This document shows positions 57,829 to 64,000 of a stretch of DNA of 64,000 nucleotides, in pieces (positions within the stretch are counted from its first letter, which is position 1; each line of letters starts with the position of its first letter). The notes below the pieces were generated by a model, which did no database searches, was not told the origin of the DNA, and worked only from the letters and a program-made list of their open reading frames with translations. This stretch comes from an uncultured Lachnospiraceae bacterium (lineage in GTDB: Bacteria > Bacillota > Clostridia > Lachnospirales > Lachnospiraceae): positions 36,089 to 100,088 of the forward strand of contig CAJTSL010000007.1 of the NCBI GenBank assembly GCA_910578845.1. Direction: 5' to 3'. A program made the translations under genes and the position numbers.

Positions 57829-58883
57829 TCCTTACTCAATGCCAGTATTTTCTCTATGTCTTCGCCATAGTCTTCCATATATTGCTCATAAATCGGCTCC
57901 ATTGCCGCCTGAAACTTTTTCTTTTCTTCCGCAGAGAGCATAATTTCCTCTACATTGTTCTGTAGCGCAGTCTCTCTTGCCCTCTTCTCATATTCCGTCC
58001 ACAGTCTCCTCTCATAAAGAGCCGACTCCCTGGCACATTCCAGAATAATCTGTCTATCTTCTACAGTAAGCTGTTCCCATGTATGCCGGGCGCATATCTG
58101 CATTTCAGGAATCCTTACATGCTCGTCTACCGTATAATATCCCGCCACCTCGTAATGCTGCATTGCTACATAAGATGACCAATTGTTTTCCGCAGCGCCC
58201 ACTTCCCTACGCTCTAATGCCGCATACACCTGATCATATGGAATCTGTACCGGTACCGCTCCTAATGCCGTGATCATCTCCGACATCATTTCCGCCTCCT
58301 GTACCCTGATACGCATTCCCTGCATATCCTGTAATCTCCTTATCGGCTGATCTGTACAATATAGGTTCCTAGCGCCGGCATCATACCAAGAAAGGCCAAT
58401 TAAATCATGCTCTGCAGAATACTCCAGAAAGCGTTCCCCAATTTCCCCGTCTAGGACTCTCCACATATGGGAAGCATCTTCATACAGGTACGGAAGCTGC
58501 AACACTTTCATCTCAGGGATATCATCCGCAAGCTGCGCAATGGATATCCTGGCAAAATCAATGCCACCGTATTGCATCTGCCGTATGACTTCCGCCTCTG
58601 AGCCAAATACACCTTCTGGCTGTACCTGAATGCGGATCCGTCCCTGTGTCCGTTCTTCTACTAACTTGGCAAACCACAAGCCTCCCATTGTTGTCGGATA
58701 GTCTTTCGTCTGATTCTCGGCATAAGAGAAGACATATTCCGGTACGGCGGTATGCTTCCGGTTTAAGATAAACAGCGCTAACAAGATTGCAAATGCTATC
58801 GTCACGCATATGAGCAAATACAATTTTTTCTTTTTGATGTCTTCCGCTCCCATAAACGCTCCGTTCTCCTTTTCCCTTTCCAT
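57825..58883 (-). CDS. TRAP-type (DctP) binding protein with membrane anchor
   Basis: 352 residues. A single hydrophobic helix at about 20-40 (Leu-Tyr-Leu-Leu-Ile-Cys-Val-Thr-Ile-Ala) follows a charged start, with no lipobox and no clear cleavage site, so the protein is probably held in the membrane. The rest is a DctP fold with Gly-Ala-Val-Pro-Val-Gln-Ile-Pro-Tyr and Gly-Ala-Ala-Glu-Asn-Asn-Trp, part of the carboxylate-binding region. It is 30 bp after the response regulator and apart from DctQM. It may deliver uronate to DctQM, or act as a sensor aid for the kinase as DctB does for DctS in Bacillus subtilis. Start 58853 is also plausible. Confidence 0.85.
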   Translation of the reverse strand: MEREKENGAFMGAEDIKKKKLYLLICVTIAFAILLALFILNRKHTAVPEYVFSYAENQTKDYPTTMGGLWFAKLVEERTQGRIRIQVQPEGVFGSEAEVIRQMQYGGIDFARISIAQLADDIPEMKVLQLPYLYEDASHMWRVLDGEIGERFLEYSAEHDLIGLSWYDAGARNLYCTDQPIRRLQDMQGMRIRVQEAEMMSEMITALGAVPVQIPYDQVYAALERREVGAAENNWSSYVAMQHYEVAGYYTVDEHVRIPEMQICARHTWEQLTVEDRQIILECARESALYERRLWTEYEKRARETALQNNVEEIMLSAEEKKKFQAAMEPIYEQYMEDYGEDIEKILALSKE

Positions 58884-58913
58884 GCCTGCTTATCCTATCA
58901 CGATTTCCCTATT

Positions 58914-59708
58914 CTAGCTATATCTATATTCGCTCGGTGTCACCCCGGTAATCCGTTTAAAGACTTTCGTGAAATAACTCGAATCCCGGTAACCGACTTT
59001 CTGTCCTATTTCTTTGATGTTCACTGTAATATCTGACAGAAGCTCCTTCGCCTTTTCAATCCGTAGTTCCGACAAATACACAATAAAGCTTTTATTGAAA
59101 TTCTGTTTGAAGAATTTACAGAAATATGCATCAGAATAATGCAAAAGCGCTGCCACATCCTGCAAGCTAATGTCTTCCATATAATGTGTCTCAAGATATT
59201 CCTGTATATTGTCTGCCAAAACCCGGTTTTTCATCAGTTCCAGCTTTTCATCCTTTACTTCTGTTTCTGTCATTTGCATAGATGCCTTTGCTTCATCTTC
59301 ATCCTGTTTGGAAAGATAGACCGCATCTTCCAAAACCGCGATCAATTCCTCTCTCGCACAAGGCTTTAATAGATAATCCAGTGCGCGCACCTTGATGGCG
59401 CGTTTCGCAAAATTAAACTCATCGTATGCCGTCAGAAAAATGATGCTGCATGACTGGTTCCTTTTACGGATCTCCTCTGCTGCTTCTAACCCGTCGATGC
59501 CTGGCATGGAAATATCCAGCAATGCAATCCTACAATCCTGTTCACGGAAGACCTCAATTGCTTCCCGTCCGTTTTCTGCCTGCCAAATCTCTACCTCAGC
59601 CCCGAAGTAGCTTTGTATTATTTTATGAATTACCATTCTCTCAATCGGTTCATCATCTGCAATTAAAATACGACACTTGTCATTTGCCAAAATGGTTTTC
59701 CCTCTCAT
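58914..59708 (-). CDS. YesN-like response regulator with AraC output
   Basis: 264 residues. Receiver domain to about 125, with the phospho-acceptor Asp in Leu-Leu-Asp-Ile-Ser-Met-Pro-Gly and acidic Asp-Asp-Glu at the start. AraC-type helix-turn-helix pair in the last 100 residues (Tyr-Phe-Cys-Lys-Phe-Phe-Lys, Ser-Ser-Tyr-Phe-Thr-Lys-Val-Phe-Lys). It overlaps the kinase stop by up to 29 bp; a TTG at 59690 could also be the start. With the kinase it should sense an extracellular sugar acid and switch on uptake genes such as DctQM, MFS and kdgF. Confidence 0.93.
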   Translation of the reverse strand: MRGKTILANDKCRILIADDEPIERMVIHKIIQSYFGAEVEIWQAENGREAIEVFREQDCRIALLDISMPGIDGLEAAEEIRKRNQSCSIIFLTAYDEFNFAKRAIKVRALDYLLKPCAREELIAVLEDAVYLSKQDEDEAKASMQMTETEVKDEKLELMKNRVLADNIQEYLETHYMEDISLQDVAALLHYSDAYFCKFFKQNFNKSFIVYLSELRIEKAKELLSDITVNIKEIGQKVGYRDSSYFTKVFKRITGVTPSEYRYS

Positions 59709-61188
59709 CTGTAATATAAATACGAATAAGCGTTCCCACGCCCGGTTTACTGTGTATCATCATTTTACCGCTTTCATACATCGTATGGATCCTTCTATAG
59801 ATATTAAAAAGGCCGATGCCGTTTTGCCCTGTGCGTCCCGTCTCGTCTTCCCGCAGCCCTTTCCTTAGATGCCGCAACGTCTCTGCTGCCATCCCTACGC
59901 CTTCATCCGCAACAATAATACATATTTTGCCCGCTTTCTCACAAACCCGTATCAAAATATGCCCGCCTTCCTCTTTTGGAGCAAGCCCATGTATAATCGC
60001 ATTCTCTACAAGCGGCTGGAATGTATAAGTCGGGACCAGCACCGCCTCCGCATCTGTCCGGCAGTCAATCTCATACGTGATCCTACCGCCGAAACGCATT
60101 TCCTGTATGAACATATAGTCTTTAATGACTTTCAGCTCACGCTCTAGAGAAACCTTTTCCTCCGGCGTTTTTAAATTATAACGGAACAGAAAGCTAAGCG
60201 ACTGTATCATTGCCTCCGTGGTCTGTGCGCCCTCAAGGTTTGCCATGCCGCCAATGACATTTAAAGTGTTAAATAGAAAATGCGGATGAATCTGGCTTTT
60301 CAACAAAGCAAGCTCCATTGCATCTAACCGCGCCGCCATCTCTATCTTCTCTAATTCTTCCGCATGGTATAAATCCAGTGCCTTACGCCTCTCCTCTAAC
60401 GCCATAATATATTCTCCGGTCGCATACTTCATTTTATTAAAAGCAAGCACCAGCTCCCCAAGTTCATCCTCGCTTTGCACTTGGATATCCTCTATGAAGA
60501 AATCATTTCCCGCGATCTTACGCGAGGCTTCCGCCAATTCCATAACAGGCGACACGATAGAGCTGTTCATCAATTCCGAAAGCTTCCTGATGCATAAGAA
60601 GAAAAGCAACTCAAATACCATCAGCAAGACAGGAATGATAATGATCATCCTGACTTTTCCCGTATAGACACTGACACCATCCTCTAAAGTATCGCGCATA
60701 AGCTGCTTGGCATAACTTTGTAAATAATCTTGCATATCATAGGCTTCATACAAAGCCACAATGTAATCCCTGCTCTTCTCTGCTGTTCCCAGGACGAAGT
60801 CCCTTTTATCGCAATACACCTGGTACATATTTAGGATAGACCATGTCTTCGCATAACGTATCTCCCCGATTTTCTCATAATCATAGGGAAGCTGTCCGAC
60901 AGTCTTCTGCGTAGCCACTATCGCGCTCTCTAGCTGGACATAGTTTTCCTCATTCCCGGTCTTGACATAAGCCTCAAAACAATCCGCTTCATTTTCTATG
61001 CACTGTACAAAATCACTGACCTTTGAATTACTGTTTAAAATAACAGAAAAATCAAACAAAGAATATTTTGCCACCCAGACCGCCAAAAAGATAGACAAAA
61101 AAATAATCAAAAACACGATACTGGTGAAAAATCCAATCTTCTGTTTGATTTTTAATGACTGCCATAACCTTTTCAGGCGCTGCTTCAT
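59680..61188 (-). CDS. YesM-like sensor histidine kinase
   Basis: 502 residues. Membrane helices at about 20-42 and 175-198 frame an extracellular helical sensor of about 130 residues; HAMP follows. His-kinase box Ser-Gln-Ile-His-Pro-His-Phe-Leu-Phe-Asn-Thr-Leu, N-box Val-Glu-Asn-Ala-Ile-Ile-His-Gly, then a GHKL ATPase with Asp-Glu-Gly-Val-Gly-Met. This is the LytS/YesM class. The partner is the overlapping response regulator. AAGGATGG precedes the ATG. A hairpin of unknown role (ATGGACAG/CTGTCCAT, 61230-61268) lies just upstream. Confidence 0.93.
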   Translation of the reverse strand: MKQRLKRLWQSLKIKQKIGFFTSIVFLIIFLSIFLAVWVAKYSLFDFSVILNSNSKVSDFVQCIENEADCFEAYVKTGNEENYVQLESAIVATQKTVGQLPYDYEKIGEIRYAKTWSILNMYQVYCDKRDFVLGTAEKSRDYIVALYEAYDMQDYLQSYAKQLMRDTLEDGVSVYTGKVRMIIIIPVLLMVFELLFFLCIRKLSELMNSSIVSPVMELAEASRKIAGNDFFIEDIQVQSEDELGELVLAFNKMKYATGEYIMALEERRKALDLYHAEELEKIEMAARLDAMELALLKSQIHPHFLFNTLNVIGGMANLEGAQTTEAMIQSLSFLFRYNLKTPEEKVSLERELKVIKDYMFIQEMRFGGRITYEIDCRTDAEAVLVPTYTFQPLVENAIIHGLAPKEEGGHILIRVCEKAGKICIIVADEGVGMAAETLRHLRKGLREDETGRTGQNGIGLFNIYRRIHTMYESGKMMIHSKPGVGTLIRIYITDERENHFGK

Positions 61189-61335
61189 GAATGTACCATC
61201 CTTATATCCGAAAACTTATAATTGACAACATGGACAGCCTATATTGGCTTACAATACAGACTGTCCATTTTATCTATCTGATTCGCTACACTACCTCCAG
61301 GCGAAATGGCCGCTGTTTGAGATGAAAGCAAATCC

Positions 61336-61806
61336 TTATATCTGCGCCTTCACATAGTTGTAGAAATCATCCTTTTGTCTGCCTAAAACCCGGTTGGTAA
61401 GCATATAACCATGGTTGGCATCGGTGAAAACAATTACCATTCCGGCTTCTTTTCTCACGCCCTTTACACGCATCCACGGTATAAACTCTGTCTCGCTGCC
61501 AAGTGAGACATGGATGCCATCATTTGCAAAAACAAGCGCAGTCCCTTGCGGGATAAGCGCCATCTGCGCTTTTGCCTTTATATAAACACCGATCGGCTGT
61601 ACGACCGGAACGAAAATACAAGCGAGAAAAAGCAACGTCTGCGCCATATCGCCTGCCTGTTTCCAAAACCGCAATGTTAAAAGGATCATGGCAATGGCAA
61701 ACACAATGTTACATACGCCCACGAGCGAATGGTAAGTACGGCTCATGGATAAACGCCAGAAATCAATTGCTCTTATTTTGCTCTGAAATTGATACCGCAC
61801 ATCCAT
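61336..61806 (-). CDS. YcxB-like membrane protein
   Basis: 156 residues. Two membrane helices (Val-Gly-Val-Cys-Asn-Ile-Val-Phe-Ala-Ile-Ala-Met and Thr-Leu-Leu-Phe-Leu-Ala-Cys-Ile-Phe) are followed by a small soluble domain with Phe-Ile-Pro-Trp-Met-Arg-Val-Lys-Gly-Val, the pattern of the YcxB C-terminal family. Function is unknown for the family. It stands between DctM (51 bp) and the sensor kinase, so it may affect TRAP transport or signalling. The ATG at 61806 is taken because AAAGG is seven bases upstream; an earlier in-frame ATG at 61812 is too close to it. Confidence 0.7.
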   Translation of the reverse strand: MDVRYQFQSKIRAIDFWRLSMSRTYHSLVGVCNIVFAIAMILLTLRFWKQAGDMAQTLLFLACIFVPVVQPIGVYIKAKAQMALIPQGTALVFANDGIHVSLGSETEFIPWMRVKGVRKEAGMVIVFTDANHGYMLTNRVLGRQKDDFYNYVKAQI

Positions 61807-61857
61807 AACCATACCTTTCCCTTCCCACAGACTTCCCTATATGGATTTTTTACACTA

Positions 61858-63150
61858 CTAGCTGAACAGATTCGGAAGGAACATCGTAATCTCTGGAATA
61901 AACGTCAATAAAAGCAATACAACTACCATACACACATAAAATGGCAACGTAGCTTTAACAACTTTCTCCATCTTGACCTTACCGACCGCAGAACCGATGA
62001 ACAAAACTGAGCCTACTGGCGGCGTCAACAAACCAATCCCACAATTTAACACTATCATAATGCCAAACTGGATCGGGTTGATGCCAATTGACGTTGCAAT
62101 CGGCAAAAGAATGGGCGTCGCAATTAAAATAATAGGCGCCATATCCATAATACAGCCCAATACAAGCAAAATCAAATTCAACAATAACGCGATCAAAATC
62201 GGGTTATCCGTTAATCCAATAATCGCATTTGCCGCAAGGCTCGGCACATGCAAGGTCGTCAGACAATACCCGAAGATACTGGACGTAGAGATCAAAATCA
62301 ACACAATAGATAAAGTGTCTACACAATCACCCAATACCTTCCATACACCTTTCCAGTCTAATCCTTTATAAATGTACACACTGACAAGCAAGCTATAGAT
62401 AACCGCAACGGCTGCCGATTCCGTCGCCGTAAACCAACCGCCTACAACACCTACCACTACAATAATGACTGCCGCAAGCGCCCAAATAGAAACACTAAGC
62501 TGTTTCAACAGATTTTTAAAACTGAACTTATCTCCTTTGGGATAATTCCGGCGCTTGGAGATGATATACGAGCCAATCATCAAAGAAATCGCAAGCAGCG
62601 CACCAGGAATGTAACCTGCAAGGAATAAGCTGCCAACGGAAACGCCGCCCGCCGACATCGCGTAAATGACCATATTATGGCTCGGTGGCACCAAAAGCCC
62701 CTCACAGGAAGAGGTAATGGTCACTGCCGTAGAAAAGTCGTCATCATATCCCTGGTCTACCATCATCGGTATCAGAATACTGCCAAGGGATGCTGTATCC
62801 GCTGCCGCAGAACCCGAAATACCACCAAAGAAATAAGATGCCACAATATTCACCATCGCCATACCGCCTGTCATCCATCCGACAAACGCATTGGCTAACG
62901 CAATCAGCTTATCCGAAATGCCACCGCTTCCCATCAGACACCCCATTGTGATGAAAAACGGCACCGCCATTAAGCTAAAAGAGTTGATGCCCTTCACCAT
63001 TTGTTGACAGACCGTTGTAAACGGCAGCCCCTGATAGAGCAGGCACAAAAGAGAAGAAAGCGCAACTGCATAAGCAATCGGGAAACGAAGAAGAATCATT
63101 ACCGCAAAACTAACCAACAATACCAAAATCGCTACTGTCTCTGTACTCAT
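61858..63150 (-). CDS. dctM: TRAP transporter large permease (DctM/SiaM family)
   Basis: 430 residues with about 12 membrane helices. Family features Val-Pro-Phe-Phe-Ile-Thr-Met-Gly and Gly-Gly-Ile-Ser-Gly-Ser-Ala-Ala-Ala-Asp-Thr are clear. Its start overlaps the DctQ stop by 4 bp (ATGA). It uses a sodium gradient to import organic acids; in this context hexuronates or unsaturated uronates. The usual binding protein gene is not beside it; the nearest is DctP at 57825. Confidence 0.95.
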   Translation of the reverse strand: MSTETVAILVLLVSFAVMILLRFPIAYAVALSSLLCLLYQGLPFTTVCQQMVKGINSFSLMAVPFFITMGCLMGSGGISDKLIALANAFVGWMTGGMAMVNIVASYFFGGISGSAAADTASLGSILIPMMVDQGYDDDFSTAVTITSSCEGLLVPPSHNMVIYAMSAGGVSVGSLFLAGYIPGALLAISLMIGSYIISKRRNYPKGDKFSFKNLLKQLSVSIWALAAVIIVVVGVVGGWFTATESAAVAVIYSLLVSVYIYKGLDWKGVWKVLGDCVDTLSIVLILISTSSIFGYCLTTLHVPSLAANAIIGLTDNPILIALLLNLILLVLGCIMDMAPIILIATPILLPIATSIGINPIQFGIMIVLNCGIGLLTPPVGSVLFIGSAVGKVKMEKVVKATLPFYVCMVVVLLLLTFIPEITMFLPNLFS

Positions 63151-63671
63151 GCCTTTCCCTCCTTCAATACAATATTTTTCAGATGATTATAAAGCGTCTC
63201 CACTTCAAAAATCACCATTGCGATACCCGCTACAGGCACCGGGAAATACATCCAGAATCTGGACAGCCAAGGCATGCTCACATAAGTTCCTTTTGCTCCA
63301 AGTCCTGCAGCATACTTCCACCCCACGAAGATCATGACAAAAGCAAGGATCAAAACACAGACATCCGCTAAAATATCTAAGAAACGAATTAACCCTGCCG
63401 GTAAGAAACGGTCAAACGCTGTCATACGGATATGCGCGCCGCGGCGTATGGCAAGCGCCGCAGACAAAACTGCCATATATGCCATACAGGTAAGCACCAC
63501 TTCTTCGCTCCATGCCGGATCAGGAATAAAAGAAACATATCTGCCAATTACACTCATCGTTGTAATTAAGATATCCAGAATCAATAGTATCTTGCATACG
63601 AATAAGACAATCTTATATGTAATGTCAAATACCGGTTTCATCTTATCTACCCGTTCAAAAAAAGCTGACAT
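63147..63671 (-). CDS. dctQ: TRAP transporter small permease (DctQ family)
   Basis: 174 residues, four membrane helices, with Trp-Ser-Glu-Glu-Val in the second quarter, the usual DctQ landmark. It forms the membrane unit with DctM, to which it is translationally joined by a 4-bp overlap. GGAGGAGG precedes the start. First gene of the uptake/sensing array. Its promoter should lie in 63672-63763, where I see no convincing -35/-10 pair on the minus strand. Confidence 0.93.
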   Translation of the reverse strand: MSAFFERVDKMKPVFDITYKIVLFVCKILLILDILITTMSVIGRYVSFIPDPAWSEEVVLTCMAYMAVLSAALAIRRGAHIRMTAFDRFLPAGLIRFLDILADVCVLILAFVMIFVGWKYAAGLGAKGTYVSMPWLSRFWMYFPVPVAGIAMVIFEVETLYNHLKNIVLKEGKA

Positions 63672-63763
63672 GAAATACCTCCTCCGTTATGAAGTGACTT
63701 TTGTCAAGAGATAAATCAAAAAATAACAAACTTTTTCTCTGACAAAACCCACATTTGTATTCA

Positions 63764-63969
63764 GGAGATATCTTGAAGAAGCCTTTTGATTAACAGTTCC
63801 CGGCATTTGGCCACTCCGTTATTCGTGGATTGGTTACCTACAGGTCAATGGTCCGCCGTGGGCTCTGCTGTCCTAAAACGTGGATCCGTGTATCGCTACC
63901 CTGCCAACAAGGAGGTACCGCAGATAGCCCGAACCTTGAAGCCCCAAAAGACCCCTTCAAGATATCCCC
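63764..63969 (+). ncRNA. ssrS: 6S RNA
   Basis: About 206 nt closed by a long terminal stem: GGAGATATCTTGAAG (63764-63778) pairs with CTTCAAGATATCCCC (63955-63969), 14 of 15 positions. A CCACTCCG...CGTGG hairpin lies in the 5' half of the large central loop. The apical region has GGTCCGCCG and CCTAAAACG, near matches to GGUCCGUCCG and CCUUAAAACUG of E. coli 6S RNA. A T-rich stretch after 63969 (TGTTTTTGTTTTC) fits a terminator on the plus strand. 6S RNA binds sigma-A RNA polymerase in stationary phase. Identification is by layout and short motifs only. The bases after 63985 hold nothing I can identify. Confidence 0.72.
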
Positions 63970-64000
63970 TGTTTTTGTTTTCAGTTGCTGCTGATTATTC

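Noticed and set aside
61230..61268. Terminator for a plus-strand gene
   Set aside because: The stem is followed by a T-rich stretch on the plus strand, but no plus-strand gene lies upstream of it.
63705..63710. TTGACA on the minus strand before dctQ
   Set aside because: It lies too close to the ribosome site and has no -10 at a workable distance.
63764..63969. SRP RNA, RNase P or tmRNA
   Set aside because: The SRP tetraloop region, the RNase P GAGGAAAGTCC motif and a tmRNA acceptor/tag are absent; the closed-end layout and apical motifs fit 6S RNA better.

Overview
This window looks like a chromosomal stretch of a Gram-positive anaerobe, most likely a Lachnospiraceae/Clostridia gut bacterium. 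The signs are strong AGGAGG-type ribosome sites, LplA/LplB-type sugar ABC components, YesM/YesN two-component proteins, GPH sugar symporters, large families of signal-less glycosidases and a Firmicutes-style 6S RNA. It is essentially one large accessory region for pectin and plant-oligosaccharide use. I see no insertion sequences, phage genes, tRNAs, rRNAs or CRISPR arrays.

Layout. 1-4279: start of an ABC sugar permease, its lipoprotein binding protein and a chemoreceptor, all on the minus strand. 4428-5936: a serine hydrolase. 6223-17658: a hexuronate block. Minus strand: uxaB, uxaA, an SDR of the KduD/DhuD/gluconate 5-dehydrogenase type, a GH28 polygalacturonase-family enzyme and a TIM-barrel isomerase. 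Plus strand: a LacI regulator, uxaC, kduI and an RpiB/DhuI-like isomerase. A LacI-type operator lies between the two arms. 17752-30408: first rhamnosyl-oligosaccharide cluster (GH78, isomerase, GH2, AraC, GPH symporter, GH1, GH43 with discoidin-like domain, AraC-GyrI). 30664-36764: two KDG kinase/KDPG aldolase pairs. One sits behind a second copy of the same operator. The other has a VOC-fused aldolase and a long structured leader. 36858-40463: a heterodimeric ABC exporter. 40598-55966: second glycosidase cluster (GH78, GH2, domain-swapped GH3, GH43-like, two GPH symporters, GH1, AraC, TetR). 56187-63671: kdgF, an MFS carrier, a DctP-type binding protein, a YesM/YesN pair, a YcxB-like protein and a TRAP DctQM. 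63764-63969: 6S RNA.

How it works together. Oligosaccharides and uronates enter through ABC, GPH, MFS and TRAP carriers. They are cut in the cytoplasm by GH28, GH78, GH2, GH43, GH1 and GH3 enzymes, none of which shows a signal peptide. Galacturonate and glucuronate flow through UxaC, UxaB and UxaA to 2-keto-3-deoxygluconate (KDG). Unsaturated uronates reach KDG through KdgF, KduI and/or the DhuI-like protein, and the SDR. KdgK and KDPG aldolase then give pyruvate and glyceraldehyde 3-phosphate.

The least explained signals are non-coding. Three families of palindromic intergenic repeats sit tightly between genes, two of them close to ribosome-binding sites. A ~130-nt element with inverted ends lies before the DhuI-like gene. 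A ~280-nt folded leader precedes the VOC-aldolase/kinase operon. Among proteins, a C-terminal helical module shared by two GH2 enzymes and one GH78 enzyme stands out. All assignments are by eye from sequence; no database search was run.
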